Shown here piece by piece: positions 37,535 to 46,312 of a stretch of 64,000 bases of DNA. Both the position numbers and the translations under genes were made by a program. The stretch comes from Capnocytophaga leadbetteri. Lineage in GTDB: Bacteria > Bacteroidota > Bacteroidia > Flavobacteriales > Flavobacteriaceae. Positions within the stretch are counted from its first letter, which is position 1. The number at the start of each line of letters is the position of its first letter. The stretch is taken from NCBI RefSeq assembly GCF_003054025.1, contig NZ_QBKG01000001.1:124001-188000 (forward strand), given 5' to 3'. Below the pieces are notes generated by a model, which saw nothing but the letters and a program-made list of their open reading frames with translations, had not been told where the DNA came from and searched no databases.

Positions 37535-37582
37535 GCAAATCGGCAAATCGGCAAATCGGCAAATCGACAAATCGACAAATTA
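37535..37582. repeat. Octamer tandem repeat GCAAATCG
   Basis: Six tandem copies of an 8-bp unit (four GCAAATCG, then ACAAATCG and ACAAATTA) fill the gap before the Fe-S protein gene. This is the most regular example of a unit spread through many gaps of the window as variants of TTAGCAAATTGGC. Confidence 0.9.
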
Positions 37583-37584
37583 TT

Positions 37585-38364
37585 ATGATTCCAACAATGG
37601 CGGAACTCGCAGCACAAGGCGAAACCCCCGAAGTACTCTTTTGGGTAGGTTGTGCTGGTAGTTTTGACGACAGAGCGAAACGTATTATCAAAGCCTTTGC
37701 ACACCTTTTGCAGAAAGCAGGGGTGCGCTTTGCTGTGCTCGGCACCGAAGAAAGTTGCACAGGAGACCCCGCTAAGCGCGCCGGCAATGAGTTCCTTTTT
37801 CAGATGCAGGCAATGATGAATATAGAGGTGCTCAATAGTTATCAGGTCACCAAGATAGTCACTACTTGTCCGCATTGTTTCAACACTATCAAAAACGAAT
37901 ACCCTGCGCTGGGGGGCAATTACGAAGTAATGCACCACACCCAGCTACTCAAAACCCTTATCGATGAGGGACGGCTAACGGTTGAAACTGGCACTTTCAA
38001 AGGCAAACGCATCACCTTTCACGACCCCTGCTACTTGGGCAGAGCCAACAAGGTCTATAATGCGCCGCGCGAACTCCTCAGCCGGTTAGAAGTCGATTTG
38101 GTAGAGATGAAAAAGTGCAAATCTCGTGCTATGTGCTGCGGTGCGGGTGGGGCACAGATGTTCAAAGAAGCCGAAAAAGGGGATAAGGAGATAAATGTAC
38201 TCCGCACCGAGCAAGCCCTCGAAGTGCGCCCCGATATTATCGCAACGGCTTGTCCGTTTTGCAATACGATGATGACCGATGGGGTAAAGACAAAAGAGAA
38301 AGAAACACAAGTGAAAATATATGATATAGCCGAACTAATGGCAAATGAAAATACTATTCTGTAG
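37585..38364 (+). CDS. (Fe-S)-binding protein with two CCG domains (LutA/GlcF-like)
   Basis: The 259-residue protein has two cysteine-rich CCG regions. The first includes FWVGCAGSFDDRAKR and TTCPHCFNTIKNEYP; the second includes TFHDPCYLGRANKVY, RAMCCGAGGAQMFKE and ATACPFCNTMM. Such domains bind unusual iron-sulfur clusters in heterodisulfide reductases and lactate or glycolate oxidation proteins. The partner electron carrier is not in the window. The start follows the octamer repeat directly. Confidence 0.85.
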   Translation: MIPTMAELAAQGETPEVLFWVGCAGSFDDRAKRIIKAFAHLLQKAGVRFAVLGTEESCTGDPAKRAGNEFLFQMQAMMNIEVLNSYQVTKIVTTCPHCFNTIKNEYPALGGNYEVMHHTQLLKTLIDEGRLTVETGTFKGKRITFHDPCYLGRANKVYNAPRELLSRLEVDLVEMKKCKSRAMCCGAGGAQMFKEAEKGDKEINVLRTEQALEVRPDIIATACPFCNTMMTDGVKTKEKETQVKIYDIAELMANENTIL

Positions 38365-38388
38365 AACCTATAAATTATTATTTGAAAA

Positions 38389-40854
38389 ATGAAAAAGAAC
38401 ATTTTTTTGCTCCTCTTAGCAGTTACAACACTGTCTTTTGCGCAGAAAACTACAGCCGTAAGAGACACTATTGCTAAGGATACGACCAAAACAAAAGTGA
38501 CTGAAAAGACTCCCGAACAAAAACGCGCTGAAGAGTATGCCAAACTCATCAAAAAAGGAGGTATAGAGCGCAACGGACTTTTTACTGTACGAAAAATAGA
38601 GGAAAAATGGTATTTCGAAATACCCGATACTCTCTTAAATCGCTATTTGCTATGTGTTACCCGCCTGAAAACGGCTCCTGATAACTTCGGAATGTACGCG
38701 GGCGAAAAGGTAAACGAGCAGACTATTTACTTCGAACAACGCACCGACAAAACCCTTTCGCTGCGCGCTTTTGTAAATGTACAACAGGCTGATAGCACCC
38801 ACAACATCTATACAGCGGTAGCCAACTCGAGTGCTAACCCTATTATCGCGTCTTTCAATGTCATAGGGCGCAATCCTAAGACGAAAAGTCAGCTGATTGA
38901 TGTTACCGATTTCTTCAAGCAAGATAATAACATTACCAGTTTTTCATCTAGCTTCAAGACCTCGCAGAAGTTAGGCAATGCTGCCCTCGACCGCTCATAT
39001 GTAGAAGATGTACGCCCTTATCCTATCAACGTAGAAATCAATGCGATGCGCACCTTTTTGGCATCGCCTAGCAATATACCGGCTGCCAATCGTGTAGGAG
39101 CGGTAAGCGTGGGGCTAAACGTTTCGATAGTATTACTGCCCAAAGAGCCAATGGCTAAGCGTCTTTTCGACCCTCGTGTAGGCTTTTTTGCTAGCAGATT
39201 TGTGAAGTTTGGCGATGACCAGCAGCGCACCGAGGCGGAAGCCTACATACACCGTTTCCGTTTAGAGCCTCGCAAAGAGGATATGAAGAAATACCTAAAA
39301 GGGCAATTGGTAGAACCTAAAAAGCAAATCGTTTTTTACATAGACCCTGCTACGCCTAAGCAATGGCAAAAATACCTCATCTTAGGGGTAAACGATTGGA
39401 ATGTAGCTTTTGAGCAAGCAGGTTTCAAAAACGCTATTGTAGCTAAACCTTGGCCTAACGACCCTTCTATGAGTATGGAAGATGCGCGCTTCTGCGTCAT
39501 CAGATATTTGCCTTCTGAAATAAGCAATGCCTACGGGCCTAACATAGCCGACCCTCGCAGTGGCGAAATTATAGAGTGCCACGTAGGTTGGTATCACAAT
39601 GTGATGAAACTCCTACAAGAATGGTATATGATACAAGCCGGAGCGGTAGATAAGCGCGCTCGCACTTTGCCTTTAAATGATGAACTTATGGGCGACCTTA
39701 TTCGTTTTGTTTCTTCGCACGAAATAGGGCACTGCTTGGGCTTGCGTCATAATATGGGGGCAAGCTATGCCACTCCGGTAGAAAAACTCCGCGACAAGGC
39801 GTGGGTAGAAGCGCACGGTCACACCGCTTCTATTATGGACTATGCCCGATTCAACTATGTAGCACAGCCCGAAGATAATATCTCTTCTAAAGGAATTTAT
39901 CCCCGTGTAGGCGATTACGACAAATGGGCGATAGAGTGGGGCTACCGCTACTATGGTGATAAATATAAAGATGAGTATGCCGAGCAAGAAGCCCTTGCCG
40001 ATATTACTACTCAGCGTGTAAAAGCAAATCCTCGTTTGTGGTTTGGTGGCGAAGGCAATAACGAAGACCCTCGTGCCCAACGCGAAGACCTGTCCGACAA
40101 CGTGATGAAAGCCAACACTTACGGACTTAAAAACCTGAAATACGTAGTACAAAATCTACCTCAGTGGACAAAACAGCCTAATGATAAGTACGACTATTTA
40201 TTAGGAATGCACCAAGCCGCTACCCAGCAGTACCGTCGTTATTTAAACCACGTTCTTAAGTACATAGGCAGCAGATATATAGGTTTTGTAGGCGATAAAG
40301 AGATGTATAGAGAAGTGCCTAAAGAGAAAGTAAAAGAAGCAGTTGCTTATATAGACCAGCATTTGTTTACCACGCCGCTTTGGTTGTATCCGCAAGAGAT
40401 AACCGATAAAATAGGGGTAGATGTTGATGGAAGTATATTAGGATTGCAGAATACTACCTTGGCGTATCTTTTAGCTGAAGGGGTACTCTATCGCGTTGCC
40501 AATCAGGCGTTGGTATCGCAAAATCCATATACTGCCGACGAGTACCTAAACGATGTATTCGCTGCGGTGTGGAAGCCTCTCAACGCTTCTGAGGCACGCC
40601 AAAACACTTACAGACGCGGGGCACAGCGCGCTTATATAGAGCAATTAGCTAAGCTTATCAACCCAGAGAATAAAACTGATAAAATAGCGCTTAACCAAGT
40701 GTCTGATGTGCGTATTTTCGCCTTACAAAATCTCAACAAAGTAGAAAAATACCTACAACAAGCCCTACAAGGCGAAGCCGCTAATAGTATCAACCAACTG
40801 CACTACCAACAACTTTTGAAGGATATCAATAACATTAAAGAACCTAAAAAATAG
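38389..40854 (+). CDS. Large zinc-dependent metalloprotease (DUF5117/DUF5118 type)
   Basis: The 821-residue exported protein has a signal peptide (MKKNIFLLLLAVTTLSFAQ). The zinc site is HEIGHCLGLRHN at residues 444-455, and a downstream Met turn is seen in TASIMDYARFNYV. The layout of an N-terminal RNGLFTVRKIEEKWYFEIPD segment, beta-rich middle and zincin domain fits the Bacteroidota family with DUF5117 and DUF5118. The substrate is unknown. The next gene begins on the last base of its stop codon. Confidence 0.9.
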   Translation: MKKNIFLLLLAVTTLSFAQKTTAVRDTIAKDTTKTKVTEKTPEQKRAEEYAKLIKKGGIERNGLFTVRKIEEKWYFEIPDTLLNRYLLCVTRLKTAPDNFGMYAGEKVNEQTIYFEQRTDKTLSLRAFVNVQQADSTHNIYTAVANSSANPIIASFNVIGRNPKTKSQLIDVTDFFKQDNNITSFSSSFKTSQKLGNAALDRSYVEDVRPYPINVEINAMRTFLASPSNIPAANRVGAVSVGLNVSIVLLPKEPMAKRLFDPRVGFFASRFVKFGDDQQRTEAEAYIHRFRLEPRKEDMKKYLKGQLVEPKKQIVFYIDPATPKQWQKYLILGVNDWNVAFEQAGFKNAIVAKPWPNDPSMSMEDARFCVIRYLPSEISNAYGPNIADPRSGEIIECHVGWYHNVMKLLQEWYMIQAGAVDKRARTLPLNDELMGDLIRFVSSHEIGHCLGLRHNMGASYATPVEKLRDKAWVEAHGHTASIMDYARFNYVAQPEDNISSKGIYPRVGDYDKWAIEWGYRYYGDKYKDEYAEQEALADITTQRVKANPRLWFGGEGNNEDPRAQREDLSDNVMKANTYGLKNLKYVVQNLPQWTKQPNDKYDYLLGMHQAATQQYRRYLNHVLKYIGSRYIGFVGDKEMYREVPKEKVKEAVAYIDQHLFTTPLWLYPQEITDKIGVDVDGSILGLQNTTLAYLLAEGVLYRVANQALVSQNPYTADEYLNDVFAAVWKPLNASEARQNTYRRGAQRAYIEQLAKLINPENKTDKIALNQVSDVRIFALQNLNKVEKYLQQALQGEAANSINQLHYQQLLKDINNIKEPKK

Positions 40855-42050
40855 TGCAAGAGCCACGTGCCGACTTTTTGTTTGTACTTATCTTGGGCAT
40901 CTTGTCAATGCTCACGCCTTTAGCGATAGATATGTACCTACCTGCGTTCCTCAATATAGCGAATGACTTTAGCGTATCGCAGGAGAAAATACAAACTACT
41001 TTAGCCCTTTTTACTTTCGGATTTGCCTTTGGGCAGCTCTTCTGGGGGCCATTATCTGATAGTTATGGGCGCAAACCAATTATTCTTATTGGTATAGTAG
41101 TGTCGGCATTGGTGTCTTTAGGCATTACCCAAGTGAAGCATATAGAGCATTTCTATGCGTTGCGCTTTGTGCAGGGCTTTTTTGGAGCTTCGCCAGCCGT
41201 AGTTACAGGGGCATTGCTACGCGATCTTTTTGCTAAAAATGAGTTTGCGCGGCAGATGTCTATGATAATGATTGTTACGATGATAGCCCCTTTGTTGGCT
41301 CCGGTATTGGGCGGTTACCTAACCGATTGGTTTCATTGGCATATTATCTTCTATGTGCTAATGGCATTGGGGTTGATATGTGCCCTATTAGTCTTCTTTA
41401 AAATACCCGAAACTCTTCCGCCTGTCAGACGAACGCCTTTAAAGATAGGTAGTATCCTAAAGGTTTTTGGCAGACTGTTGAGCAATAAAAAGGTATTAGG
41501 CTATATTTTCTGCAATTCACTTTCGTACTCAGGTATGTTCTGCTTTCTTTCAGCAGGTTCTATTGTCTATACAGGGCTTTTTGGGGTAGCACCTAAGCAT
41601 TTTGGTTATTTCTTTTTGCTGAATATCCTCGTGATGATGACCGCTACCTCGCTCAATGGTAAATTTGTTACTAAAATAGGCGTAGAAAAATCATTGCGAT
41701 TGGGGCTCACCATACAGCTGATAGCCGGTGTATGGCTGTTAGTCTGCGGTATTTTTCACTTAGGATTATGGGCTACAGTAGTAGGGGTAGCCACTTATGT
41801 GGGACTTGTGTCGGTAGTGTCGAGTAGCGCCAATGCCGCCATATTAGATATGTATCCCGAAGTAGCCGGTACTGCCAACTCGCTTACGGGTATGTTGCGT
41901 TTTGGCATCGGCTCGGTAGTGGGGATGCTTCTTGCCCTCTTCACCATTGATACTGAACGCCCAATGGTCTTTGCTATGGCTATTTGTATAGTAGTGGCCG
42001 TTATAAGTTACGTAGGGTTGGTAAGAGGCGAGCCGCAAGCGCATAATTAG
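40854..42050 (+). CDS. MFS drug exporter, Bcr/CflA type
   Basis: The 398-residue protein has twelve hydrophobic segments, with MTPLAIDMYLPAF-like TPLAIDMYLPAFLNIANDF at the start, the MFS loop motif GPLSDSYGRKPI and a later RFVQGFFGASPAVVTGALLRD. Family members export drugs and sulfonamides. The start is a GTG that shares its first base with the protease stop, which suggests coupled translation. Confidence 0.88.
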   Translation: MQEPRADFLFVLILGILSMLTPLAIDMYLPAFLNIANDFSVSQEKIQTTLALFTFGFAFGQLFWGPLSDSYGRKPIILIGIVVSALVSLGITQVKHIEHFYALRFVQGFFGASPAVVTGALLRDLFAKNEFARQMSMIMIVTMIAPLLAPVLGGYLTDWFHWHIIFYVLMALGLICALLVFFKIPETLPPVRRTPLKIGSILKVFGRLLSNKKVLGYIFCNSLSYSGMFCFLSAGSIVYTGLFGVAPKHFGYFFLLNILVMMTATSLNGKFVTKIGVEKSLRLGLTIQLIAGVWLLVCGIFHLGLWATVVGVATYVGLVSVVSSSANAAILDMYPEVAGTANSLTGMLRFGIGSVVGMLLALFTIDTERPMVFAMAICIVVAVISYVGLVRGEPQAHN

Positions 42051-42057
42051 AAAAAGA

Positions 42058-43164
42058 TTGTTTTTTACAGAGTATAACATAGTGACCCCTTTGGGCTTTG
42101 ACCTCGTTAGTACTATAGACGCAGTACTACAAGGGCAATCGGGTATTGCAAAACACCCCACTATGGGCAGATGGGCAGCTATTCCCTTATCGAAGATAGA
42201 CGATGAGGGAATAGCTGCTCAATTTATTACTACCCCTTTCAAAGGGCAGTTTTCGCGCTTAGAGCAATTGCTGCTTTTGGCTGTGCAACCTCTACTACCG
42301 CGCATTGCTATCACTTCGCGCACTGCTTTTATCCTCTCTACTACCAAAGGCAATATCAACCATTTATCAGCTGATGCCCCTTTGCCTTATCTCTCTACCT
42401 TAGCACACAAAATAGCAACTCAGTTGGGGGTTACCTCTCAGCCTATCGTACTTTCTAATGCCTGTGTATCAGGCGCAATGGCGCTATCGGTAGCTGACCG
42501 CTTGCTAAAGGCAGGGGCGTACGACAGTGCAATAATATTGGCAGGCGATGAGATAAGCGACTTTGTACTTTCGGGGTTTCAGTCGTTTCAGGCTATTAGT
42601 GCCAGCCCTTGCAAGCCCTACAGTCCGGATAGAGACGGCATCACTTTGGGCGAAGCTACAGCAGTAGCCTATGTAACGCGTGACCCACAAGGGGCTAAGG
42701 CGCAACTGTTAGGCAGTGCCTCTATCAATGATGCCGCCCATATATCTGCCCCCTCGCGTACGGGCGAAGGGCTCTACCAGAGCGTACAGCGCGCCCTACA
42801 GGAAGCCCAATTGCACCCTGAGCAAATACAGCTTATTAACGCCCACGGTACCGGCACGCGCTATAATGACGAGATGGAGAGTCACGCATTTAGTCGTGCG
42901 CAACTGCTTGAGGTACCGCTGAATAGCTATAAAGGTTATTTTGGGCATACCTTAGGCACTGCGGGACTTTTGGAAACTATCGTCACCATTGAGGCAGCTC
43001 GCAGAGGGGTGCTGCTAAAGAGCCTCAATTCTTCAGACAATGGCGTGCCTCACCCATTGCATCTTCTAAAAGAACACCGACACCAACAGCTAACATATTT
43101 CCTTAAAACTGCCTCGGGCTTTGGCGGTAGCAATACCGCTGTAGTGATTGCTGTTGTTCGGTAA
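42058..43164 (+). CDS. Beta-ketoacyl synthase (FabF-like), stand-alone
   Basis: The 368-residue protein has the catalytic triad of condensing enzymes: Cys in NACVSGAMALS, His in INAHGTGTRYND and His in KGYFGHTLGTAG. It is somewhat short because the first 30-40 residues differ from the usual KAS. The start is a TTG at 42058; the frame has no earlier usual start before the MFS stop. No ACP gene is next to it, so it may work with the ACP at 11.5 kb or with the housekeeping carrier. Confidence 0.82.
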   Translation: MFFTEYNIVTPLGFDLVSTIDAVLQGQSGIAKHPTMGRWAAIPLSKIDDEGIAAQFITTPFKGQFSRLEQLLLLAVQPLLPRIAITSRTAFILSTTKGNINHLSADAPLPYLSTLAHKIATQLGVTSQPIVLSNACVSGAMALSVADRLLKAGAYDSAIILAGDEISDFVLSGFQSFQAISASPCKPYSPDRDGITLGEATAVAYVTRDPQGAKAQLLGSASINDAAHISAPSRTGEGLYQSVQRALQEAQLHPEQIQLINAHGTGTRYNDEMESHAFSRAQLLEVPLNSYKGYFGHTLGTAGLLETIVTIEAARRGVLLKSLNSSDNGVPHPLHLLKEHRHQQLTYFLKTASGFGGSNTAVVIAVVR

Positions 43165-43179
43165 TCCTTCGTTACCTAC

Positions 43180-43300
43180 TCGGCTGCACCAGTTCGCCGA
43201 CTTTCCTTCGCTTATCTTTCGCTCATCCTTCGCTCATCGTATAGTGTAAGTGTATCTAAAGTGAAGGAGAGAAGAAAAATTTCCTTAATTCAAAAAAATG
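43180..43300. repeat. TTCGCTCATCC repeat region related to the 26.7-kb flank
   Basis: This gap holds CCTTCGCTTATCTTTCGCTCATCCTTCGCTCATC-type units, followed by TATAGTGTAAGTGTA and GAGAGAAGAAAAATTTCC. The reverse complement of about 26705-26800 carries the same units in the same order. The rest of the gap to 43448 shows no convincing gene. Confidence 0.6.
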
Positions 43301-43448
43301 ATGTATCTTTGTTTCGTATTAATAAATTAGAAAAAAATAGATATATAGAAGGCTATGCCTCAAAAACGGTCTTACAGCGGAAGAAATAGTTTGTATAGAA
43401 AAAAGGTAAGACTAATGAAGTAGAATTAATTTTGTAAAAAGTATAATT

Positions 43449-44498
43449 ATGAATGAATTTGAGTATAAAGGTTTTACTTATTCGTCAGACGATAGTATAT
43501 TAGGAGATAAAGAGAGTATTAAAGGAAAGAGTAGTGAACCTCCTAAGTTATACAAATATTATTCTTATAATAATTTTTCTATTGATGCTCTAAGAAATCA
43601 ATATTTGTATGCCTCACACCCCTACCAGTTTAATGATTCTATGGATAGCTCTTGGGCATTATTAGATTTCAATAAAATGACAGAAAACCAATATGATAGA
43701 ATTTGGTCTCAAATAAAAGGTTCTTCTTTTTACGAGAAAAATATAAAAGGAACGTATTCAAAAGATAAATGGGAAGTGTTTGAGCATACACGTCAAATGT
43801 TTTATGCATTTTGGATGAAAAATAGAGGTTTTATTTCCTTAACATCCACACATAATCCTTTGATGTGGGCTCATTATTCTAGTGAAAGAGGTTTTGCAAT
43901 TGTACTAAATACAGAGTCTTTAAGAAAAAATATTGTAGATAAAAATAAAGATATTTATCATCATTTCTTTGCTCCTATACAATATGTTGAAAAAATTGAG
44001 TCAATAGATATGTTTGAAGGTTTTAATTCTCCTCATATACCTTTTTTAATAGCAACTAATGTAAAAAGGTATTCATGGAGCTATGAAAATGAATGGAGGT
44101 TGAGAATATACAAAAGACAAATGGATATTCCTCAAAAAAAATTGCTTTTTAATGTTGAAGATGTAAAAGGAGAATATGATAGAAAAGTTTATTATGGGAG
44201 AGAACCTTTAGAGGCTATTTTACTAGGTAAGTATTTTTTTTGTGGAGAAAATACAAGAAGTTTTGATGGAAAAAGTCGAATAATAAAATTAAAATGTAAA
44301 ACAAAAAAAGATATTGATTTTATACGTTTCATCAATTATTTACATTTTAACTTTAATGATAGACTTTATTTAGCAGGAGAACTAAACTATAAAGGTACTT
44401 TTGGTAGAGATTTTACAAGAACTCAATTAGAAAGAATAGATTTTAAAACTTTTAGAATTGTAGATTGTCAACAGCTATATCCTTTTGTTGAGTTTTAA
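43449..44498 (+). CDS. DUF2971 domain protein
   Basis: The 349-residue protein has the DUF2971 pattern: PPKLYKYYSYNNFSIDALRN, YLYASHPYQFNDSMD and GFISLTSTHNPLMWAHYSSE. Members are found near defence and mobile genes in many bacteria; the function is not established. Base use is strongly AT-rich compared with neighbours, which suggests transfer. A strong terminator lies 147 bases downstream. Confidence 0.85.
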   Translation: MNEFEYKGFTYSSDDSILGDKESIKGKSSEPPKLYKYYSYNNFSIDALRNQYLYASHPYQFNDSMDSSWALLDFNKMTENQYDRIWSQIKGSSFYEKNIKGTYSKDKWEVFEHTRQMFYAFWMKNRGFISLTSTHNPLMWAHYSSERGFAIVLNTESLRKNIVDKNKDIYHHFFAPIQYVEKIESIDMFEGFNSPHIPFLIATNVKRYSWSYENEWRLRIYKRQMDIPQKKLLFNVEDVKGEYDRKVYYGREPLEAILLGKYFFCGENTRSFDGKSRIIKLKCKTKKDIDFIRFINYLHFNFNDRLYLAGELNYKGTFGRDFTRTQLERIDFKTFRIVDCQQLYPFVEF

Positions 44499-44644
44499 AA
44501 GCTATAGAAAAAAGTTTGCTCAAATAATAGTTGAAGAATAATCTAACTAATTATTGATTTTATGAAAGTTCTTCATATTTACGCGTATTTAGATAAGCGT
44601 TTTTGTAGCTTTTATATTGTATTAAAATAAGTTGTACTCTAAGC

Positions 44645-44685
44645 AGAGAGACGAAAAACAGGATGTTTTTCGTCTCTCTTTTTTG
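44645..44685 (+). terminator. Strong intrinsic terminator after the DUF2971 gene
   Basis: A perfect 15-bp stem (AGAGAGACGAAAAAC with GTTTTTCGTCTCTCT) around a 5-base loop, followed by a run of T. It isolates the DUF6266-lysis gene group from upstream transcription. Apart from it and the promoter at 44769, the gap 44499-44837 shows no feature. Confidence 0.9.
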
Positions 44686-44768
44686 TGGTTTTGTGGTTGG
44701 GTTGTAGTATGATGAGACAGGGTTGTAACACGATGTGACAACTATTTGCGAGGCTTTGCTTTTTGCCG

Positions 44769-44776
44769 CACCTTTG
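44769..44776 (+). promoter_or_regulatory. Predicted -7 element of the DUF6266-lysis gene group
   Basis: CACCTTTG in a block (about 44722-44798) nearly identical to the one before the first DUF6266-like gene (4545-4618). The shared block extends well past the -7 element on both sides, which suggests a shared regulator site as well as a promoter. Confidence 0.6.
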
Positions 44777-44837
44777 CAGCGTCAAAACAAACAAAGAGCG
44801 CTCTTTAACTAATTGTTCAACTTAAAATATTAAAAAA

Positions 44838-45401
44838 ATGGCAAAAAGTAAAAACAACATCGTAATCGCTGGTTTGAGCGGAAGAGTTGGTAAACAACTC
44901 GTATTTAAACAAGTAAATGGTAGAACTATCGTTACTAAATTTCCTAATTACAAGGTGAGTAAGACGCCTAAGCAAGAGGCTCACCACCAAAAGTTTGCTA
45001 AAGCAACTGTATATGCCAAAAATGCTTTGGAAAACCCTACTCTTAAAAAAGCATATGCCGATGAGGCTGCTAAACGACCTGGGGTAAGTGCTTACATAAT
45101 GGCTATAGCTGACTATTTGAAGGCTCCGGTAATAGACCGTATCGATACTTCAGCTTATACAGGCGCTCATAATGGTGAGAAAATAGCTATAGAGGTTGCC
45201 GACGCTTCGAAAGTGATGACCGTAAAGGTGAAGATAGTTGCCGCTAACAACTCGGCTATAGAAGAAGGGGCTGCTGCTCTTAGCGAAGGTAAGTGGGTGT
45301 ACACTACTACCGCTATCAATGCGACGCTTAGCGGTAGCAAAGTACTAGTAATAGCTACAGACCGCCCTAATAACGTAGTAACTAAAGAAATAACCCTTTG
45401 A
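44838..45401 (+). CDS. DUF6266-like protein, copy 2
   Basis: The 187-residue product is the same length as copy 1 and similar along its whole length. It begins MAKSKNNIVIAGLSGRVGKQ and ends ATDRPNNVVTKEITL, with the same basic first half and Ig-like second half. It has its own copy of the upstream block. Unlike copy 1 it is followed by a holin-like, a muramidase and a spanin-like gene in the same direction. This suggests the protein belongs to a phage-derived or particle-release system. Function not established. Confidence 0.75.
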   Translation: MAKSKNNIVIAGLSGRVGKQLVFKQVNGRTIVTKFPNYKVSKTPKQEAHHQKFAKATVYAKNALENPTLKKAYADEAAKRPGVSAYIMAIADYLKAPVIDRIDTSAYTGAHNGEKIAIEVADASKVMTVKVKIVAANNSAIEEGAAALSEGKWVYTTTAINATLSGSKVLVIATDRPNNVVTKEITL

Positions 45402-45468
45402 AATTAGTCAATTTGCCGATTTGTTGATTAGCAAATTAGCAAATCGGCAAATTAACAAATTAATAATT

Positions 45469-45741
45469 ATGGACTTACTAAAAGAACACTTTTTCTCCTT
45501 TATAGGATTATTGCTCTCAGGCTTTGCGGGTTGGCTTTTCGGCAGACCTAAGCAGCGAGTAGAACTACAGAGCAGCGAACTCGACAACGTAGATAAGGCA
45601 ATACATATCTACCGCGAAATGATAGATGACCTATCGGCTAAATATGCAAAGGCTATCGCTGACCTTAATGAGGCTAACCAGCGCATTAAAGAACTTGAAA
45701 ATGCAGTTGAAACGCTTTTGTTGGCAACCAAAAACAAATAA
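45469..45741 (+). CDS. Small membrane protein, holin-like
   Basis: The 90-residue protein has one membrane segment (FFSFIGLLLSGFAGWLF), a basic stop-transfer GRPKQR and a long coiled coil (about residues 35-85). The ATG at 45469 is used, since the earlier in-frame part is encoded by the intergenic repeat. Proteins of this kind precede endolysin genes in Bacteroidota phages. Holin function is inferred from position and topology only. Confidence 0.65.
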   Translation: MDLLKEHFFSFIGLLLSGFAGWLFGRPKQRVELQSSELDNVDKAIHIYREMIDDLSAKYAKAIADLNEANQRIKELENAVETLLLATKNK

Positions 45742-45748
45742 TAATAGT

Positions 45749-46267
45749 ATGGAAACAATAGTACAAGATTTTAAACTTAAATACAAAGAGGCAGCACTGG
45801 CAGTTGAGGAGCAGACAGGTATCTCTCACCTCTTTATCTTAGCGCAGGCAGCCTTAGAGAGTGGCTGGGGGCAGCACGCACCGAGGAATATGTTTTTTGG
45901 AGTAAAAGCCTCGCGCAACAGTAGCGAAGCTGACCGACAGCTATTGCTCACCACCGAGATACTCAGCGCACCTCCTGCTGTAGGGCAGTTCCCTGCCATT
46001 ATCAGTGTGCGCCTTCGCCCTGACGGTAGGTATGAATGTATAGTGAAAGATTGGTTTAGGGCTTATCCCTCTCCTGAAGCCTGTTTTGCTGACCACGCTC
46101 AGTTTTTCTTTAAGAACAAGCGCTATGCTAAGGCTTTAGCGGTTAGGGCAGACCCTTATAAGTTTGCAGTAGCGGTGGCACAAGCTGGCTATGCTACCGA
46201 CCCTGCTTATGCACAAAAACTTTGCTGCTTGATTAGTCGATTTGCCAATTTGTCGATGAGCCGATGA
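45749..46267 (+). CDS. GH73-type peptidoglycan hydrolase (glucosaminidase, endolysin-like)
   Basis: The 172-residue protein has the FlgJ/GH73 pattern: AEQ-like HLFILAQAALESGWGQHAPR with the catalytic Glu, then NMFFGVKAS and WFRAYPSPEACFADHAQFF. It cuts glycan strands of peptidoglycan. It lacks a signal peptide, as expected for an endolysin released by a holin. The start is the ATG at 45749, eight bases after the holin-like gene. The last ten residues (ISRFANLSMSR) are encoded by an intergenic-type repeat. Confidence 0.85.
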   Translation: METIVQDFKLKYKEAALAVEEQTGISHLFILAQAALESGWGQHAPRNMFFGVKASRNSSEADRQLLLTTEILSAPPAVGQFPAIISVRLRPDGRYECIVKDWFRAYPSPEACFADHAQFFFKNKRYAKALAVRADPYKFAVAVAQAGYATDPAYAQKLCCLISRFANLSMSR

Positions 46268-46312
46268 GTCTAACAGATGAAACAAAAACAATTACAATTA
46301 ACTATTAGAAAA

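Noticed and set aside
43330-43440. Small gene remnant upstream of the DUF2971 gene
   Set aside because: A short frame (MPQKRSYSGRN...) and a possible shifted peptide (LTAEEIVCIEKK) can be read, but they are too short and need a frameshift, so no gene is claimed.
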